Source: Brucella sp. 21LCYQ03 (GTDB taxonomy: Bacteria > Pseudomonadota > Alphaproteobacteria > Rhizobiales > Rhizobiaceae). From it: 64,000 bases of DNA. The DNA lies in assembly GCF_023554105.1 (NCBI RefSeq), contig NZ_JAMJWE010000002.1:1-64000 (forward strand). Direction: 5' to 3'. The notes below the pieces were generated by a model. That model did not search any database. It saw only the letters and a program-made list of their open reading frames with translations, and was not told the origin of the DNA. Below are positions 9,831 through 18,359 of the stretch, one piece after another. A program made the translations under genes and the position numbers. The first letter of the stretch is position 1; every line of letters starts with the position of its first letter.

Positions 9831-9939
9831 TGGCGCTTTTATTCTCAGGCATGGTCAAGCCACAAAGATAACGCTATAGAAGCGCTGCAAACAGACACCT
9901 ATTGCGGCCGTTGGCTGCCAGATAAAAAGCACTTTGCCC

Positions 9940-11763
9940 GTGAGCTTATTCAAAAAGAAAAAGAAGAAGATCGACCCGAGCGAAGCCACGCGCGTCATTC
10001 GCCGCATGATGTCGGAGAACGCAAGCGAGTATAAAGCAAGCTACGCTATCGCCATTGCAGCTTCTCTGATTGTTGGCGCATCCAATGGTGCACTTGCCTA
10101 TATGATGAAGCCGATGATCGACAAGATTTTCTATGAGCAGAAAATCGGTCTCATATGGATTATTTGCGGGGTTATTTTTGGCATATTCGTTTTGCGCGGT
10201 CTGTCGAGTTATGTCCAAGCTGTTGAACTTGCCAAGATCGGCAACAATCTGGTCGCACGCTATCAAAAGCGTATCTTCGATCATTTGCTCAAACTTGGCC
10301 TCGATTTTTACAGCGATACGCGCTCCGGCCATCTGGCCGCGCAGATCAATCAGAATGTGAATGGCATCCGTGATCTTCTCAACATGACGATCACATCGAT
10401 AGCGCGCGATTTCGTGGCGCTTATCGGTCTGATTGGCATGATGTTCTACACCGATCCCTTCATGTCGACGGTGGTTTTCCTCATCGGTCCGCCGCTGGTT
10501 CTGGCTGTTGCCTATATTTCGCGGCGTATTCGCGCCGTCACCCGCGATCTTGTTCATCTGAATTCGCATCTTCTGGGTGCCATGCAGGAAACCGTGCAGG
10601 GTATTGCCATTGTGAAAGCCTTCACAATGGAAAGCCAGCTGCAAAGCAAGATCGGTACACTGATTGATCAGGCTGAGAACCGCAGCAACAAGATTGCCCG
10701 AGTATCAGAGCGCACAACGCCTATTGCAGAAATTCTGGCAGGTTTCGCTATTGCTGGCGTGCTGGCCTATAGCGGCTATAATGCAATCCTCAATCAACAG
10801 CCTCCCGGCTCGATGTTTGCTTTTATCACCGCTCTTCTTCTGGCTTATGATCCGGCGCGGCGTCTCGCGCGTCTACAAGTTGGCCTCGAACGTGCGCTTG
10901 TCAATGCGCGCATGATTTATGAAGTGCTGGATATTGAGCCCAATCAGGGCGATGCACCTGATGCTGTGGCTCTCAAAGCTGTTGCGGGTGAAATCAATTT
11001 TCAGAATGTGCATTTCGCTTATAGCGACGTGGCGCCGGTTCTGCATGGCGTGAACTTCATCGCCAAAGCAGGCCAGACCACCGCGATCGTTGGTGCATCC
11101 GGTGCAGGCAAATCAACGCTTATCAACCTCGTGCAGCGGTTCTACGATGTCACCGACGGGAAAATTCTGTTCGACGGACAGGATATTGCCAAAGTCACGA
11201 AGCACTCGCTTCGCCATTCCGTCGCCTATGTCTCGCAGCAGCCTTACCTGTTTGAAGGCACGATTGCCGATAATATTCGCTACGGACGCCCGGATGCGAC
11301 ACAGAACGATATTATCGAGGCAGCAAAGCTTGCCAATGCGCACGAGTTCATTCTGCAACAGCCACAGGGATACGATACCCCCGTTGGTGAAAACGGTGTA
11401 ACACTTTCGGGCGGCCAGCGTCAGCGCTTATCGATTGCGCGCGCCATTGTACGCAATGCGCCGGTGCTTCTGCTTGATGAGGCCACATCCGCACTCGACA
11501 ATGAATCAGAGCAGCGCGTCCAGCAGGCGCTTGATCACATCATGCATGACCGCACGACCATCGTGATCGCGCACCGTCTTTCCACGGTCGTGAATGCCGA
11601 CCGCATCATTGTGATGGAAGCAGGATACGTTGTTGAAGAAGGTCGTCATAACGATCTGATTCAAATACCGAACGGTGTTTATGCCCGCTTCTATGAACTT
11701 CAAGGCGGTAAAAGCACCGACCTCATCGGAAATGCGGCAACGGAGGAAAAGTCCATTGGCTGA
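9940..11763 (+). CDS. MsbA-like ABC transporter (fused permease-ATPase exporter)
   Basis: Inner-membrane half-transporter that works as a homodimer; relatives export lipid A or other lipids and drugs. The 607-aa protein has six hydrophobic segments in residues about 30-320, then an ATPase domain with Walker [10 protein letters not shown] near 388, signature LSGGQRQRL near 491 and Walker [12 protein letters not shown] near 513. The N-terminus is strongly basic (SLFKKKKKK). The start is ambiguous: GTG at 9940 or TTG at 9934, neither with a good ribosome binding site; GTG is preferred. The 3' end overlaps dapB by 8 nt. Substrate cannot be told from sequence. Confidence 0.92.
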   Translation: MSLFKKKKKKIDPSEATRVIRRMMSENASEYKASYAIAIAASLIVGASNGALAYMMKPMIDKIFYEQKIGLIWIICGVIFGIFVLRGLSSYVQAVELAKIGNNLVARYQKRIFDHLLKLGLDFYSDTRSGHLAAQINQNVNGIRDLLNMTITSIARDFVALIGLIGMMFYTDPFMSTVVFLIGPPLVLAVAYISRRIRAVTRDLVHLNSHLLGAMQETVQGIAIVKAFTMESQLQSKIGTLIDQAENRSNKIARVSERTTPIAEILAGFAIAGVLAYSGYNAILNQQPPGSMFAFITALLLAYDPARRLARLQVGLERALVNARMIYEVLDIEPNQGDAPDAVALKAVAGEINFQNVHFAYSDVAPVLHGVNFIAKAGQTTAIVGASGAGKSTLINLVQRFYDVTDGKILFDGQDIAKVTKHSLRHSVAYVSQQPYLFEGTIADNIRYGRPDATQNDIIEAAKLANAHEFILQQPQGYDTPVGENGVTLSGGQRQRLSIARAIVRNAPVLLLDEATSALDNESEQRVQQALDHIMHDRTTIVIAHRLSTVVNADRIIVMEAGYVVEEGRHNDLIQIPNGVYARFYELQGGKSTDLIGNAATEEKSIG

Positions 11764-12580
11764 GAATGCTGAAATCGGATTGGTGGTTGTTGGTGCGAAT
11801 GGCCGTATGGGACAGGCGCTCATCCGCGCTATCCATGCGATTAATGGTGCGCATCTCGTGGGAGCCATTGCGCGTCCCGGCTCACCATTTCTTGGTAAAG
11901 ACGCTGGCGAAGTGGCAGGCGTCGGCAATCTCGGTGTCACAATCACTGATGACCCACTGCCCGTTTTTGCAAAAGCGCAGGGTGTCCTTGATTTCACCAC
12001 GCCTGCCACAAGCGTTGACTATGCAGGCCTCGCGGCTCAGGCGCGCATCGCGCATGTCATTGGCACAACGGGCTTTTCGAACGATGATAATGAGAAGCTT
12101 CTGGCGGCAGCCCGCCACGCAACAATCGTCAAATCCGGCAATATGAGCCTTGGTGTCAATCTTCTGTCCGGCCTCGTGAAAAAAGCCGCACAAGCACTTG
12201 GCCCTGAAGACTTCGACATTGAAATTCTCGAAATGCATCACAAGCACAAGGTCGATGCGCCGTCAGGTACAGCGCTTCTGCTGGGTGAAGCCGCAGCCCT
12301 TGGCCGCGCCATCAATCTTGAACAGAAAAGTGTGCGTGTTCGCGATGGACATACCGGACCGCGTGAGCAAGGCACTATCGGCTTTGCAACATTGCGCGGC
12401 GGTTCTGTCATTGGCGACCATGACGTCATTCTGGCTGGCGAAGGCGAGCGCATCACGCTCTCCCATCATGCGCAGGACCGTTCAATCTTTGCCCGTGGCG
12501 CTGTGAAGGCAGCGCTTTGGGCGCATGGCAAAAAGCCCGGCCTTTATTCCATGCTCGATGTTCTTGGACTTAACGACTAA
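11756..12580 (+). CDS. dapB: 4-hydroxy-tetrahydrodipicolinate reductase
   Basis: NAD(P)H-dependent enzyme of lysine and meso-diaminopimelate synthesis, cytosolic, 274 aa. The N-terminal nucleotide-binding motif is [10 protein letters not shown], and the substrate region [13 protein letters not shown] near residue 158 carries the catalytic His and Lys. Start is a TTG at 11756: it has a strong ribosome binding site (cggagga at 11741-11747) and gives the expected N-terminus. No ATG lies nearby in frame, and longer extensions run back into the ABC gene. The TTG overlaps the transporter stop, so translation is probably coupled. Confidence 0.95.
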   Translation: MAENAEIGLVVVGANGRMGQALIRAIHAINGAHLVGAIARPGSPFLGKDAGEVAGVGNLGVTITDDPLPVFAKAQGVLDFTTPATSVDYAGLAAQARIAHVIGTTGFSNDDNEKLLAAARHATIVKSGNMSLGVNLLSGLVKKAAQALGPEDFDIEILEMHHKHKVDAPSGTALLLGEAAALGRAINLEQKSVRVRDGHTGPREQGTIGFATLRGGSVIGDHDVILAGEGERITLSHHAQDRSIFARGAVKAALWAHGKKPGLYSMLDVLGLND

Positions 12581-12608
12581 CTAATAATTATCCCAACGGA
12601 GTGCTGCG

Positions 12609-13229
12609 ATGTCTCGTACCCTCGTCCTGGTCCGCCACGGCCAAAGCGAATGGAACCTAAAGAACCTGTTTACCGGCTGGCACGATCCCGGCCTCACCGA
12701 ACAGGGCCATGCTGAGGCCAAAGCTGCTGGTCAGCGCCTAAAGGCTGCTGGCCTTAAGTTCGACCTCGCTTATACATCGGGCCTTTCGCGCGCACAGGTC
12801 ACCTGCCAGCACATCCTCGACGAACTTGGCCAGTCCGATCTCGAAACCATCCGCGATCAGGCTTTGAACGAACGCGACTATGGCGATCTGTCGGGCCTCA
12901 ACAAGGACGACGCGCGCGAAAAATGGGGCGAAGAGCAGGTTCACATCTGGCGCCGTTCATATGACGTCCCTCCTCCGGGTGGCGAAAGCCTGAAAGACAC
13001 TGGCGCACGCGTCTGGCCTTATTACCTGCACACCATCCAGCCACACGTTCTGCGTGGCGAAACCATTCTGGTTGCGGCACACGGCAATTCGCTGCGCGCG
13101 CTCATCATGGCGCTTGATGGCCTGACACCAGAAGAAATCCTCAAACAGGAACTCAATACCGGCGTTCCGATCATCTACAAGCTGAATGCCGATTCGACAG
13201 TCGCTTCCAAGGAAGTGCTTTCTGCATAA
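12609..13229 (+). CDS. gpmA: 2,3-bisphosphoglycerate-dependent phosphoglycerate mutase
   Basis: Interconverts 3- and 2-phosphoglycerate in glycolysis and gluconeogenesis. 206 aa, the short alphaproteobacterial form. The phosphohistidine motif VRHGQSEWN is at residues 8-16, followed by [39 protein letters not shown], and the second catalytic His in [10 protein letters not shown] near 158. It starts 28 nt after dapB with cggag as ribosome binding site, so it is probably in the same transcript. Confidence 0.96.
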   Translation: MSRTLVLVRHGQSEWNLKNLFTGWHDPGLTEQGHAEAKAAGQRLKAAGLKFDLAYTSGLSRAQVTCQHILDELGQSDLETIRDQALNERDYGDLSGLNKDDAREKWGEEQVHIWRRSYDVPPPGGESLKDTGARVWPYYLHTIQPHVLRGETILVAAHGNSLRALIMALDGLTPEEILKQELNTGVPIIYKLNADSTVASKEVLSA

Positions 13230-13381
13230 GGATTTTTCGGGTGCGGAAGCTCTAACACCCCGCGCCCGATCTGCGTTTCCTGCCTTTTTGATTGCTTCAA
13301 ACTGCAATGTGAAAAAAAGCTGATAGAAGTATGAAATCACGATTGACAGAAGCAGGCTGACCCCTTAGATCGGTCCTCGTC

Positions 13382-13468
13382 GCCCAGATGGCGGAATTGG
13401 TAGACGCACCAGCTTCAGGTGCTGGCGCTCGCAAGGGCGTGGAGGTTCGAGTCCTCTTCTGGGCACCA
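13382..13468 (+). tRNA. tRNA-Leu(CAG)
   Basis: Complete cloverleaf with a long variable arm: acceptor GCCCAGA/TCTGGGC, anticodon stem CCAGC/GCTGG with loop TTCAGGT (anticodon CAG), T loop GTTCGAGTC, encoded CCA at 13466-13468. Its 3' end is the attachment site of the island that follows; the tRNA itself stays intact. Confidence 0.97.
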
Positions 13469-13539
13469 TTTCCAAGTCTTCAGACCACTACCGAGGTCTA
13501 GAAGCACCCCAAAAAGCCCGCGCAAGCGGGTTTTTTTGT
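13450..13539. repeat. attL: tRNA 3' end plus trailer and terminator
   Basis: Left copy of the direct repeat. It starts inside the T arm of tRNA-Leu (agtcctcttctgggcacca) and runs through the trailer to the end of a terminator T-run. It differs from the right copy at only a handful of positions, including one G of the acceptor stem that is missing on the right. Confidence 0.92.
13511..13538 (+). terminator. terminator of tRNA-Leu supplied by the island
   Basis: Stem cccgc/gcggg (13517-13521 with 13526-13530), loop gcaa, flanked by an A run and followed by seven T. It lies inside attL, so the island replaces the tRNA's own terminator, which is now at 32288-32313, with a near-identical one. Confidence 0.85.
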
Positions 13540-13576
13540 ATCCTGCGGTCTGATGTCGTCCGATTGCATCCGAGAA

Positions 13577-13643
13577 ATTTGTTGGTACATTTGTTGGTAT
13601 CGAGCCCAATACCAACAAATTCTGGAAAAGTGATACCAACAAT
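13577..13643. promoter_or_regulatory. putative integrase arm-binding repeats, left end
   Basis: Two tandem 12-bp units (aatttgttggtac, then atttgttggtat at 13589-13600) are followed by two inverted copies (ataccaacaaat at 13609-13620 and gataccaacaat at 13632-13643). The last covers the integrase ATG. The same tandem pair recurs at the island's right end. The arrangement suits arm-type integrase or excisionase sites, with possible autoregulation of the integrase. Confidence 0.6.
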
Positions 13644-14853
13644 GGCGCTGACCGACACGGCAATTAAGGCTTTAAAACAAGGTGTTAGCGCCAGAAAACA
13701 CAGCGACGCCAATGGCCTGTTTTTGTTGGTACAGCCTAACGGTTCAAAACTCTGGCGATACGCCTACCGATTCCAGGGGAAACAAAAGACGTTATCGCTC
13801 GGATCATACCCTTTGGTGAGTTTGCGCGATGCACGCACAAAACGTGATGAAGCCCGCGAATTGCTGACACAACAAATCGACCCTGGCGAGAAACTCAAAT
13901 CAGATAAGTTGCAGCGCCTCATCCAGTCTGCAATCACCTTCACCCATGTCGCCGATGAATTCGTAGAAAAATTGGAATGTGAAGGTAAAGCTGCAGTCAC
14001 GCTCACCAAGAAGAAATGGCTTCTGGATATGGCTAAGGCCGACTTTGGTCAAAAGCCAATCCATGAAATTAAAGCACCCGAAATTCTGCTAGCACTCAAG
14101 AAGGTTGAGGCGAAAGGTAATTACGAAACCGCCCGCCGACTTCGATCCACCATCAGCCAAGTCTTCCGCTATGCCATCGCTACTGCACGCGCGGACAATG
14201 ATCCGACATTTGGACTGCGCGGCGCTCTGATTGCTCCCACTGTCACCCATAGAGCCGCAATCACTGAGAAAGATAAATTCACCGGCCTAATACGATCCAT
14301 ATGGGAATATCAAGGAAACCCAGAGACGCGTATTGCCCTTAAATTGATGGCGCTGATGTTTCCGCGCCCAGGCGAACTACGACAAGCGTGCTGGAAAGAA
14401 TTCGATCTTGATAAGAATGTTTGGACAATCCCCGCATCGCGGATGAAAATGCGTCGCGAACACAAAAAATACCTGAGCCCGCTGGTCAGAGAATTATTGT
14501 CAGAGCTTAAACAATATTCCGGTTACACAGATCTTGCCTTTCCAGGCATTCATTCCCGGCATCGCCCAATGAGCGAAAATACGCTGAACAGCGCATTACG
14601 ACGCATGGGCTTTACAGCTGATGAGGCAACGTCCCATGGCTTCCGAGCCAGCGCATCAAGCTTGCTCAATGAAAGTAATCTCTGGTCTGCGGATGCCATT
14701 GAAGCAGAACTTGCACATGTTGGTGCTGACGAAGTGCGCCGAGCTTACCACCGCTCCCTCTACTGGGAAGAACGGATCAAGATGATGGAATGGTGGAGCG
14801 AACAAATTCAAGGTTTTGCTTTATCCTCCAAACAGGGAGTTACATCATTTTGA
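13642..14853 (+). CDS. tyrosine-type site-specific integrase (P4 family)
   Basis: Catalyses integration and excision of the island at tRNA-Leu. 403 aa: N-terminal DUF4102-like arm-binding domain (LTDTAIKAL... GLFLLVQPNGSKLWRY), a SAM-like core-binding domain, then the catalytic domain. The catalytic domain shows the first Arg in PRPGELRQA, the box HGFRASAS, the AHVGADEVRRAY region and the nucleophile Tyr in AYHRSLYWEER. The start is ATG 13642 (MALTDTAIKAL), not the open frame from 13564, because family members begin this way. The ribosome binding site ggaaaag lies 11 nt upstream. Directly adjacent to attL, as expected. Confidence 0.95.
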   Translation: MALTDTAIKALKQGVSARKHSDANGLFLLVQPNGSKLWRYAYRFQGKQKTLSLGSYPLVSLRDARTKRDEARELLTQQIDPGEKLKSDKLQRLIQSAITFTHVADEFVEKLECEGKAAVTLTKKKWLLDMAKADFGQKPIHEIKAPEILLALKKVEAKGNYETARRLRSTISQVFRYAIATARADNDPTFGLRGALIAPTVTHRAAITEKDKFTGLIRSIWEYQGNPETRIALKLMALMFPRPGELRQACWKEFDLDKNVWTIPASRMKMRREHKKYLSPLVRELLSELKQYSGYTDLAFPGIHSRHRPMSENTLNSALRRMGFTADEATSHGFRASASSLLNESNLWSADAIEAELAHVGADEVRRAYHRSLYWEERIKMMEWWSEQIQGFALSSKQGVTSF

Positions 14854-15761
14854 GCTTATTTGACGACAACTACCGAGACAAAATGATTCAAGACATCTTA
14901 AACTGGGAATTCCCAGCCCGTGCCAGCCTAGGCCCCGGACTCGGTGCTTTTCTAGGAGCGGCAGACAAGAGGGACAGGGCGAATAGGCGGCTTGCGCTGC
15001 TAAACCTGTCTGAAGTTGAGCTTCATAAGACCCATGCTGCCGCTAAAAATCATTATGAGCAAGGCGACCGTGATCGCGATAGCGACGCATACGATGGCCT
15101 CGGCTTTCCCAATTTTTTCAAAGAGGTTGACCAACCTCAAGCCATACTCGAACAATGGAAACTTGCCAGCGATGACATAGCATACTGGTGCAACTTAGAA
15201 CATTGGACCATCGATGAGTTTATTGCCCTTTCGTTTGATCTTTGTCCAACAAAAGCAACACCGGAAAACTTGCGGAAATTTCGCCACCGAATTCCAGGAG
15301 CTACTTACCAAAATATAACGCAACGAGCTGAGGTTTGTCGCCGAGCACAGCAAGCTCGCAAAATAATGCCAAAAATGCCACCAGATCGTTTCACCCTATG
15401 GGCGAAAACAAAGAACATCTTATTATCGGCAGAAATATCCACATTAATAAAAACCGCTGCTCCCTATTCATCGGCGGAAAGCAAACCGATTAGCGCGGAG
15501 ATTGCGGATAAACTTCAAGCCCAGACGTCCGGCAACCAACATAAGGCTGCCACTGCACGCGCAGACACATCATTATATAAAATTCTCTACGCTATCGCCG
15601 TATCACGATATAAATTCGATCCTGATAAGCGCAACTCGTCATCTCCCTCCATGATCCTGGGGAAGCTTGAACGAGTAGGTTTAAGCATGGATGTCGCTAC
15701 GATAAAAGGTCACTTATCAAAAGCGGCAGAAATTGTAGATGAAATTAAATCAAATAGTTAG
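14850..15761 (+). CDS. integrase-associated protein of unknown function
   Basis: About 303 aa, beginning at a TTG (14850) that overlaps the integrase stop codon with aggga about 11 nt upstream; an ATG at 14883 is the alternative. The central part (YWCNLEHWTIDEFIALSFD) and the C-terminal domain (YKILYAIAVSRYKFDPDKR, then KLERVGLSMDVATIKGHLSKA) resemble a protein type often found beside integrases in proteobacterial islands. No enzymatic motif is seen. Translational overlap suggests it works with or is regulated like the integrase, perhaps in excision or island maintenance; that is inference. Confidence 0.7.
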   Translation: MSLFDDNYRDKMIQDILNWEFPARASLGPGLGAFLGAADKRDRANRRLALLNLSEVELHKTHAAAKNHYEQGDRDRDSDAYDGLGFPNFFKEVDQPQAILEQWKLASDDIAYWCNLEHWTIDEFIALSFDLCPTKATPENLRKFRHRIPGATYQNITQRAEVCRRAQQARKIMPKMPPDRFTLWAKTKNILLSAEISTLIKTAAPYSSAESKPISAEIADKLQAQTSGNQHKAATARADTSLYKILYAIAVSRYKFDPDKRNSSSPSMILGKLERVGLSMDVATIKGHLSKAAEIVDEIKSNS

Positions 15762-15862
15762 GCACTATTTTTTCCGAAATCGGAATTTTCTTTCTGAATT
15801 CGGACAATAAATATTCTGCACAAATTAGGTCTCGTTCATTCTTCACCCTACGAGGTCAAACG

Positions 15863-16069
15863 ATGAACGAGATCCAGAGTTTCCCGACTACCGGCTTTGT
15901 CCGATTGAACCAAATTATCGCACCACGCGGCCTAATCCCTGTCAGCAAGTCTACTTGGTGGGCAGGCGTAAAAGATGGGCGCTTCCCTAAGCCCTTAAAA
16001 CTCGGCCCCAAAATAACGGTCTGGCGTGCAGAAGACATTCACGCTCTCATTCAAAAGGGAGTCCGCTAA
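15863..16069 (+). CDS. AlpA-family excisionase/regulator
   Basis: 68-aa helix-turn-helix protein. The pattern GFVRLNQIIAPRGLIPVSKSTWW, then GRFPKPLKLGP and VWRAEDIHALI, is the AlpA/winged-HTH excisionase signature. Family members act as transcriptional activators or directionality factors for neighbouring integrases. The ribosome binding site acgagg is 7 nt from the ATG. The stop codon overlaps the next ATG by 1 nt, so the next gene is coupled. It probably binds near island ends or its own promoter. Confidence 0.82.
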   Translation: MNEIQSFPTTGFVRLNQIIAPRGLIPVSKSTWWAGVKDGRFPKPLKLGPKITVWRAEDIHALIQKGVR

Positions 16070-16485
16070 TGTCTCGCCGTTACAATCACCGCAGCCTCCG
16101 CATGCATCGCAACTATACCTACGGCGAAATTAGCCGAAAGTTGCACGTGTCCAAAAAGACGATCCGTAATTGGATCGTCAAAGGCTTGCCTGTGTTGAAC
16201 GACCAGCGCCCTTTCCTCATACAAGGAAAGCATCTGGTCGAATTCCTCAAAAACAAACGTATACCCCAGCGGCCATGTGAACTTATCGAGCTCTACTGTT
16301 TCAAGTGCAAGAAACCACAGCCTGCAAGTCAGTTTGTTGCGGAATATCTGCCTATGACTTCTCTCAGTGGTCAGCTGAAAGCCCAATGCCCTTCCTGTAA
16401 GACAACTACTTACAAAAATATTTCATTGGCTCAAATCGATGAAATCGCGGGAAAAATCACGGTCAATTTCCCTAAGGCCATTTAG
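16069..16485 (+). CDS. helix-turn-helix protein with C-terminal zinc-ribbon-like cysteines
   Basis: 138 aa. The N-terminal part YTYGEISRKLHVSKKTIRNW is a MerR/excisionase-type helix-turn-helix. The C-terminal part has two CxxC pairs (CFKCKKP and CPSCKTT) separated by about 30 residues, as in a small zinc ribbon. It looks like a DNA-binding accessory protein. It sits between an AlpA-like gene and a tyrosine recombinase, so it is plausibly a partner of that recombinase. No family name can be assigned with confidence. Confidence 0.72.
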   Translation: MSRRYNHRSLRMHRNYTYGEISRKLHVSKKTIRNWIVKGLPVLNDQRPFLIQGKHLVEFLKNKRIPQRPCELIELYCFKCKKPQPASQFVAEYLPMTSLSGQLKAQCPSCKTTTYKNISLAQIDEIAGKITVNFPKAI

Positions 16486-16541
16486 GCCTAATCCATAAAC
16501 GTTTCCCCTGTTGAAACTTCCGGTTCGTAAGGGCTCAAATT

Positions 16542-17648
16542 ATGAAGAAAACCAATCCGAGAAACGAGCGCGTAAAGCGCGATTATTTTCTCTATCTAGA
16601 GGAGGCAAAACGTATGCAATCAAGCAGCGTCGACAAAGCCGCTGCTGCTATCGCTGAGTTTGAACGATTTACCAATTACCGTGATTTTGTTTTGTTTCAC
16701 ATTGAGCGTGCGAAAGCCTTCAAACAGCATCTGAATGATAAAATTAACGCCACATCCAAACTGCCATTATCGAAGTCAACCATCCATTCGCGACTGATGG
16801 CATTACGGACGTTCTTCATTTGGCTCGCTGGTCAGCATGGCTACCGCGCAAAACTGAAATATTCTGATGCTGAGTATTTCAACCCATCCGCCAATGACAG
16901 CCGCATTGCAACTGCTCGTCGAGAAAAACGTACCCCCACCATAGAGCAGGTTTTGCACGTCATTGGCATGATGCCGACAACCACCGATGTAGAGCTTCGA
17001 GACAGAGCCCTTATCGCTTTCACGTTGCAAACGGGAGCACGAGATAGCGCCATCGCTTCAATGAAATTAAAGCACGTGAATTTAATTGACAGTTCAGTGT
17101 TCCAAGATGCCCGTGAAGTCGCCACAAAAAATCGGAAAACTTTCACCAGCTATTTCTTTCCTGTCGGCGATGCTGTTAACACGGTTGTACGCGAATGGAT
17201 TAAGCACCTGCAAACCAATTACCATTTTGGTCCGGACGATCCCATTTTTCCCTCAACTGAGGTGACAACGAACTCAGATGGCCTCTTCGCGCCATCAGGT
17301 CTAACGCGCAACCATTGGCATTCTGCTGCTCCCATCCGCAGAATATTCAAATCAGCATTTGAAGCTGCCAAACTTCCATATGCCAATCCACACAGCCTAA
17401 GAAACACACTTGCCCAGCTGGGCGAACGCGTCTGCCGGACTCCTGAAGAATTCAAAGCATGGAGCCAAAATTTGGGTCACGAAGGCGTACTCACGACATT
17501 TACAAGCTACGGTTCTGTTGCCAGTAGCCGACAATCCGAAATTATCCTTGGATTAAATCCTCAAAGTGTTCCAACGATAGAAAATCGAGAGGACAGGCTG
17601 GATAAGATCGAAGCGATGCTTGCAAAACTGGCCCTAAAAACCGGCTGA
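16542..17648 (+). CDS. second tyrosine recombinase/integrase-like protein
   Basis: 368 aa, with a SAM-like N-terminal core-binding domain and a C-terminal catalytic domain. Visible catalytic residues are Arg in TGARDSAIASM, the HSLRN box, the Gly-His of NLGHEGVL and a downstream Tyr in TFTSYG. The C-terminal coiled tail RLDKIEAMLAKLAL is unusual. It is distinct from the P4-type integrase at 13642. It may be an accessory recombinase that belongs to the AlpA-HTH-recombinase cassette rather than to island integration. Confidence 0.8.
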   Translation: MKKTNPRNERVKRDYFLYLEEAKRMQSSSVDKAAAAIAEFERFTNYRDFVLFHIERAKAFKQHLNDKINATSKLPLSKSTIHSRLMALRTFFIWLAGQHGYRAKLKYSDAEYFNPSANDSRIATARREKRTPTIEQVLHVIGMMPTTTDVELRDRALIAFTLQTGARDSAIASMKLKHVNLIDSSVFQDAREVATKNRKTFTSYFFPVGDAVNTVVREWIKHLQTNYHFGPDDPIFPSTEVTTNSDGLFAPSGLTRNHWHSAAPIRRIFKSAFEAAKLPYANPHSLRNTLAQLGERVCRTPEEFKAWSQNLGHEGVLTTFTSYGSVASSRQSEIILGLNPQSVPTIENREDRLDKIEAMLAKLALKTG

Positions 17649-17706
17649 CATCGCCCGGTCACTATTAAATTGTTGACAATTGCGTACATCTCCACTGATC
17701 GATACG

Positions 17707-18354
17707 ATGATATTAAAATCTGAAAATGCCCTCAAAATGCGGGTCTCTCACTATGAGCAAAAAATGTTTAAGCTTAAACAAATAACCACGGGTTCAATTG
17801 CGATTGAGGTCCACGATCAAGACGCCATCTTTGAAACTATTATTGATGATTTCAATGACGACCTGCAAAAGCTTTCCGATTTCGTTACCTCATTAATTGC
17901 AGGCGGCTATCCGGCTGTTTATGTATCAGATCATAAAAATTGCTTATGGACATATGATGAAGATGAAGCATTGAAGCTTCATTGTGAATTTGATCCAAAT
18001 GCGCGAAATCTGCTTTCCAAAATTTCAATAAAAACAAACCGCTCTGCTTTAATCAGCGCGCTGCAAAATCTTGTCCATGACATTGCTTTTCACGAGAATT
18101 TCGCACGGGGCTATTTGTTTTTCGCAAATGGTGGTGCAGAGGAGGATAAGTTTTATTACGTTGTTGATCGCGAGTGGAGCGAAGGAGTGAAAGCTGGCCG
18201 CTTTCCTGATGATATTTATTTGAAAGATGCTTATGAAGATCGCCGGCTTATCGAAAAGTTTCCGCTGAATGAGATTGAAATGGCAATTCTCAAGGAAAAT
18301 CAGGAAATGCTGTTAAGTACATCTCCCGAAAGACACAACATTATTCCGGCATAA
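17707..18354 (+). CDS. hypothetical acidic protein
   Basis: About 215 aa from the ATG at 17707; the frame stays open to a TTG at 17680. No family recognised. It is rich in Asp and Glu, has no signal peptide or membrane segment, and contains short ordered stretches such as YPAVYVSDHKNCLWTYDEDE and GYLFFANGGAEEDKFYYVVD. It lies between the recombinase and an oppositely oriented Mrr nuclease, with the two ends only 5 nt apart. A TTGACA hexamer at 17673-17678 could be a -35 box, but no matching -10 is clear. Could be a defence accessory or an anti-restriction factor; no evidence favours either. Confidence 0.6.
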   Translation: MILKSENALKMRVSHYEQKMFKLKQITTGSIAIEVHDQDAIFETIIDDFNDDLQKLSDFVTSLIAGGYPAVYVSDHKNCLWTYDEDEALKLHCEFDPNARNLLSKISIKTNRSALISALQNLVHDIAFHENFARGYLFFANGGAEEDKFYYVVDREWSEGVKAGRFPDDIYLKDAYEDRRLIEKFPLNEIEMAILKENQEMLLSTSPERHNIIPA

Positions 18355-18359
18355 TGCCA

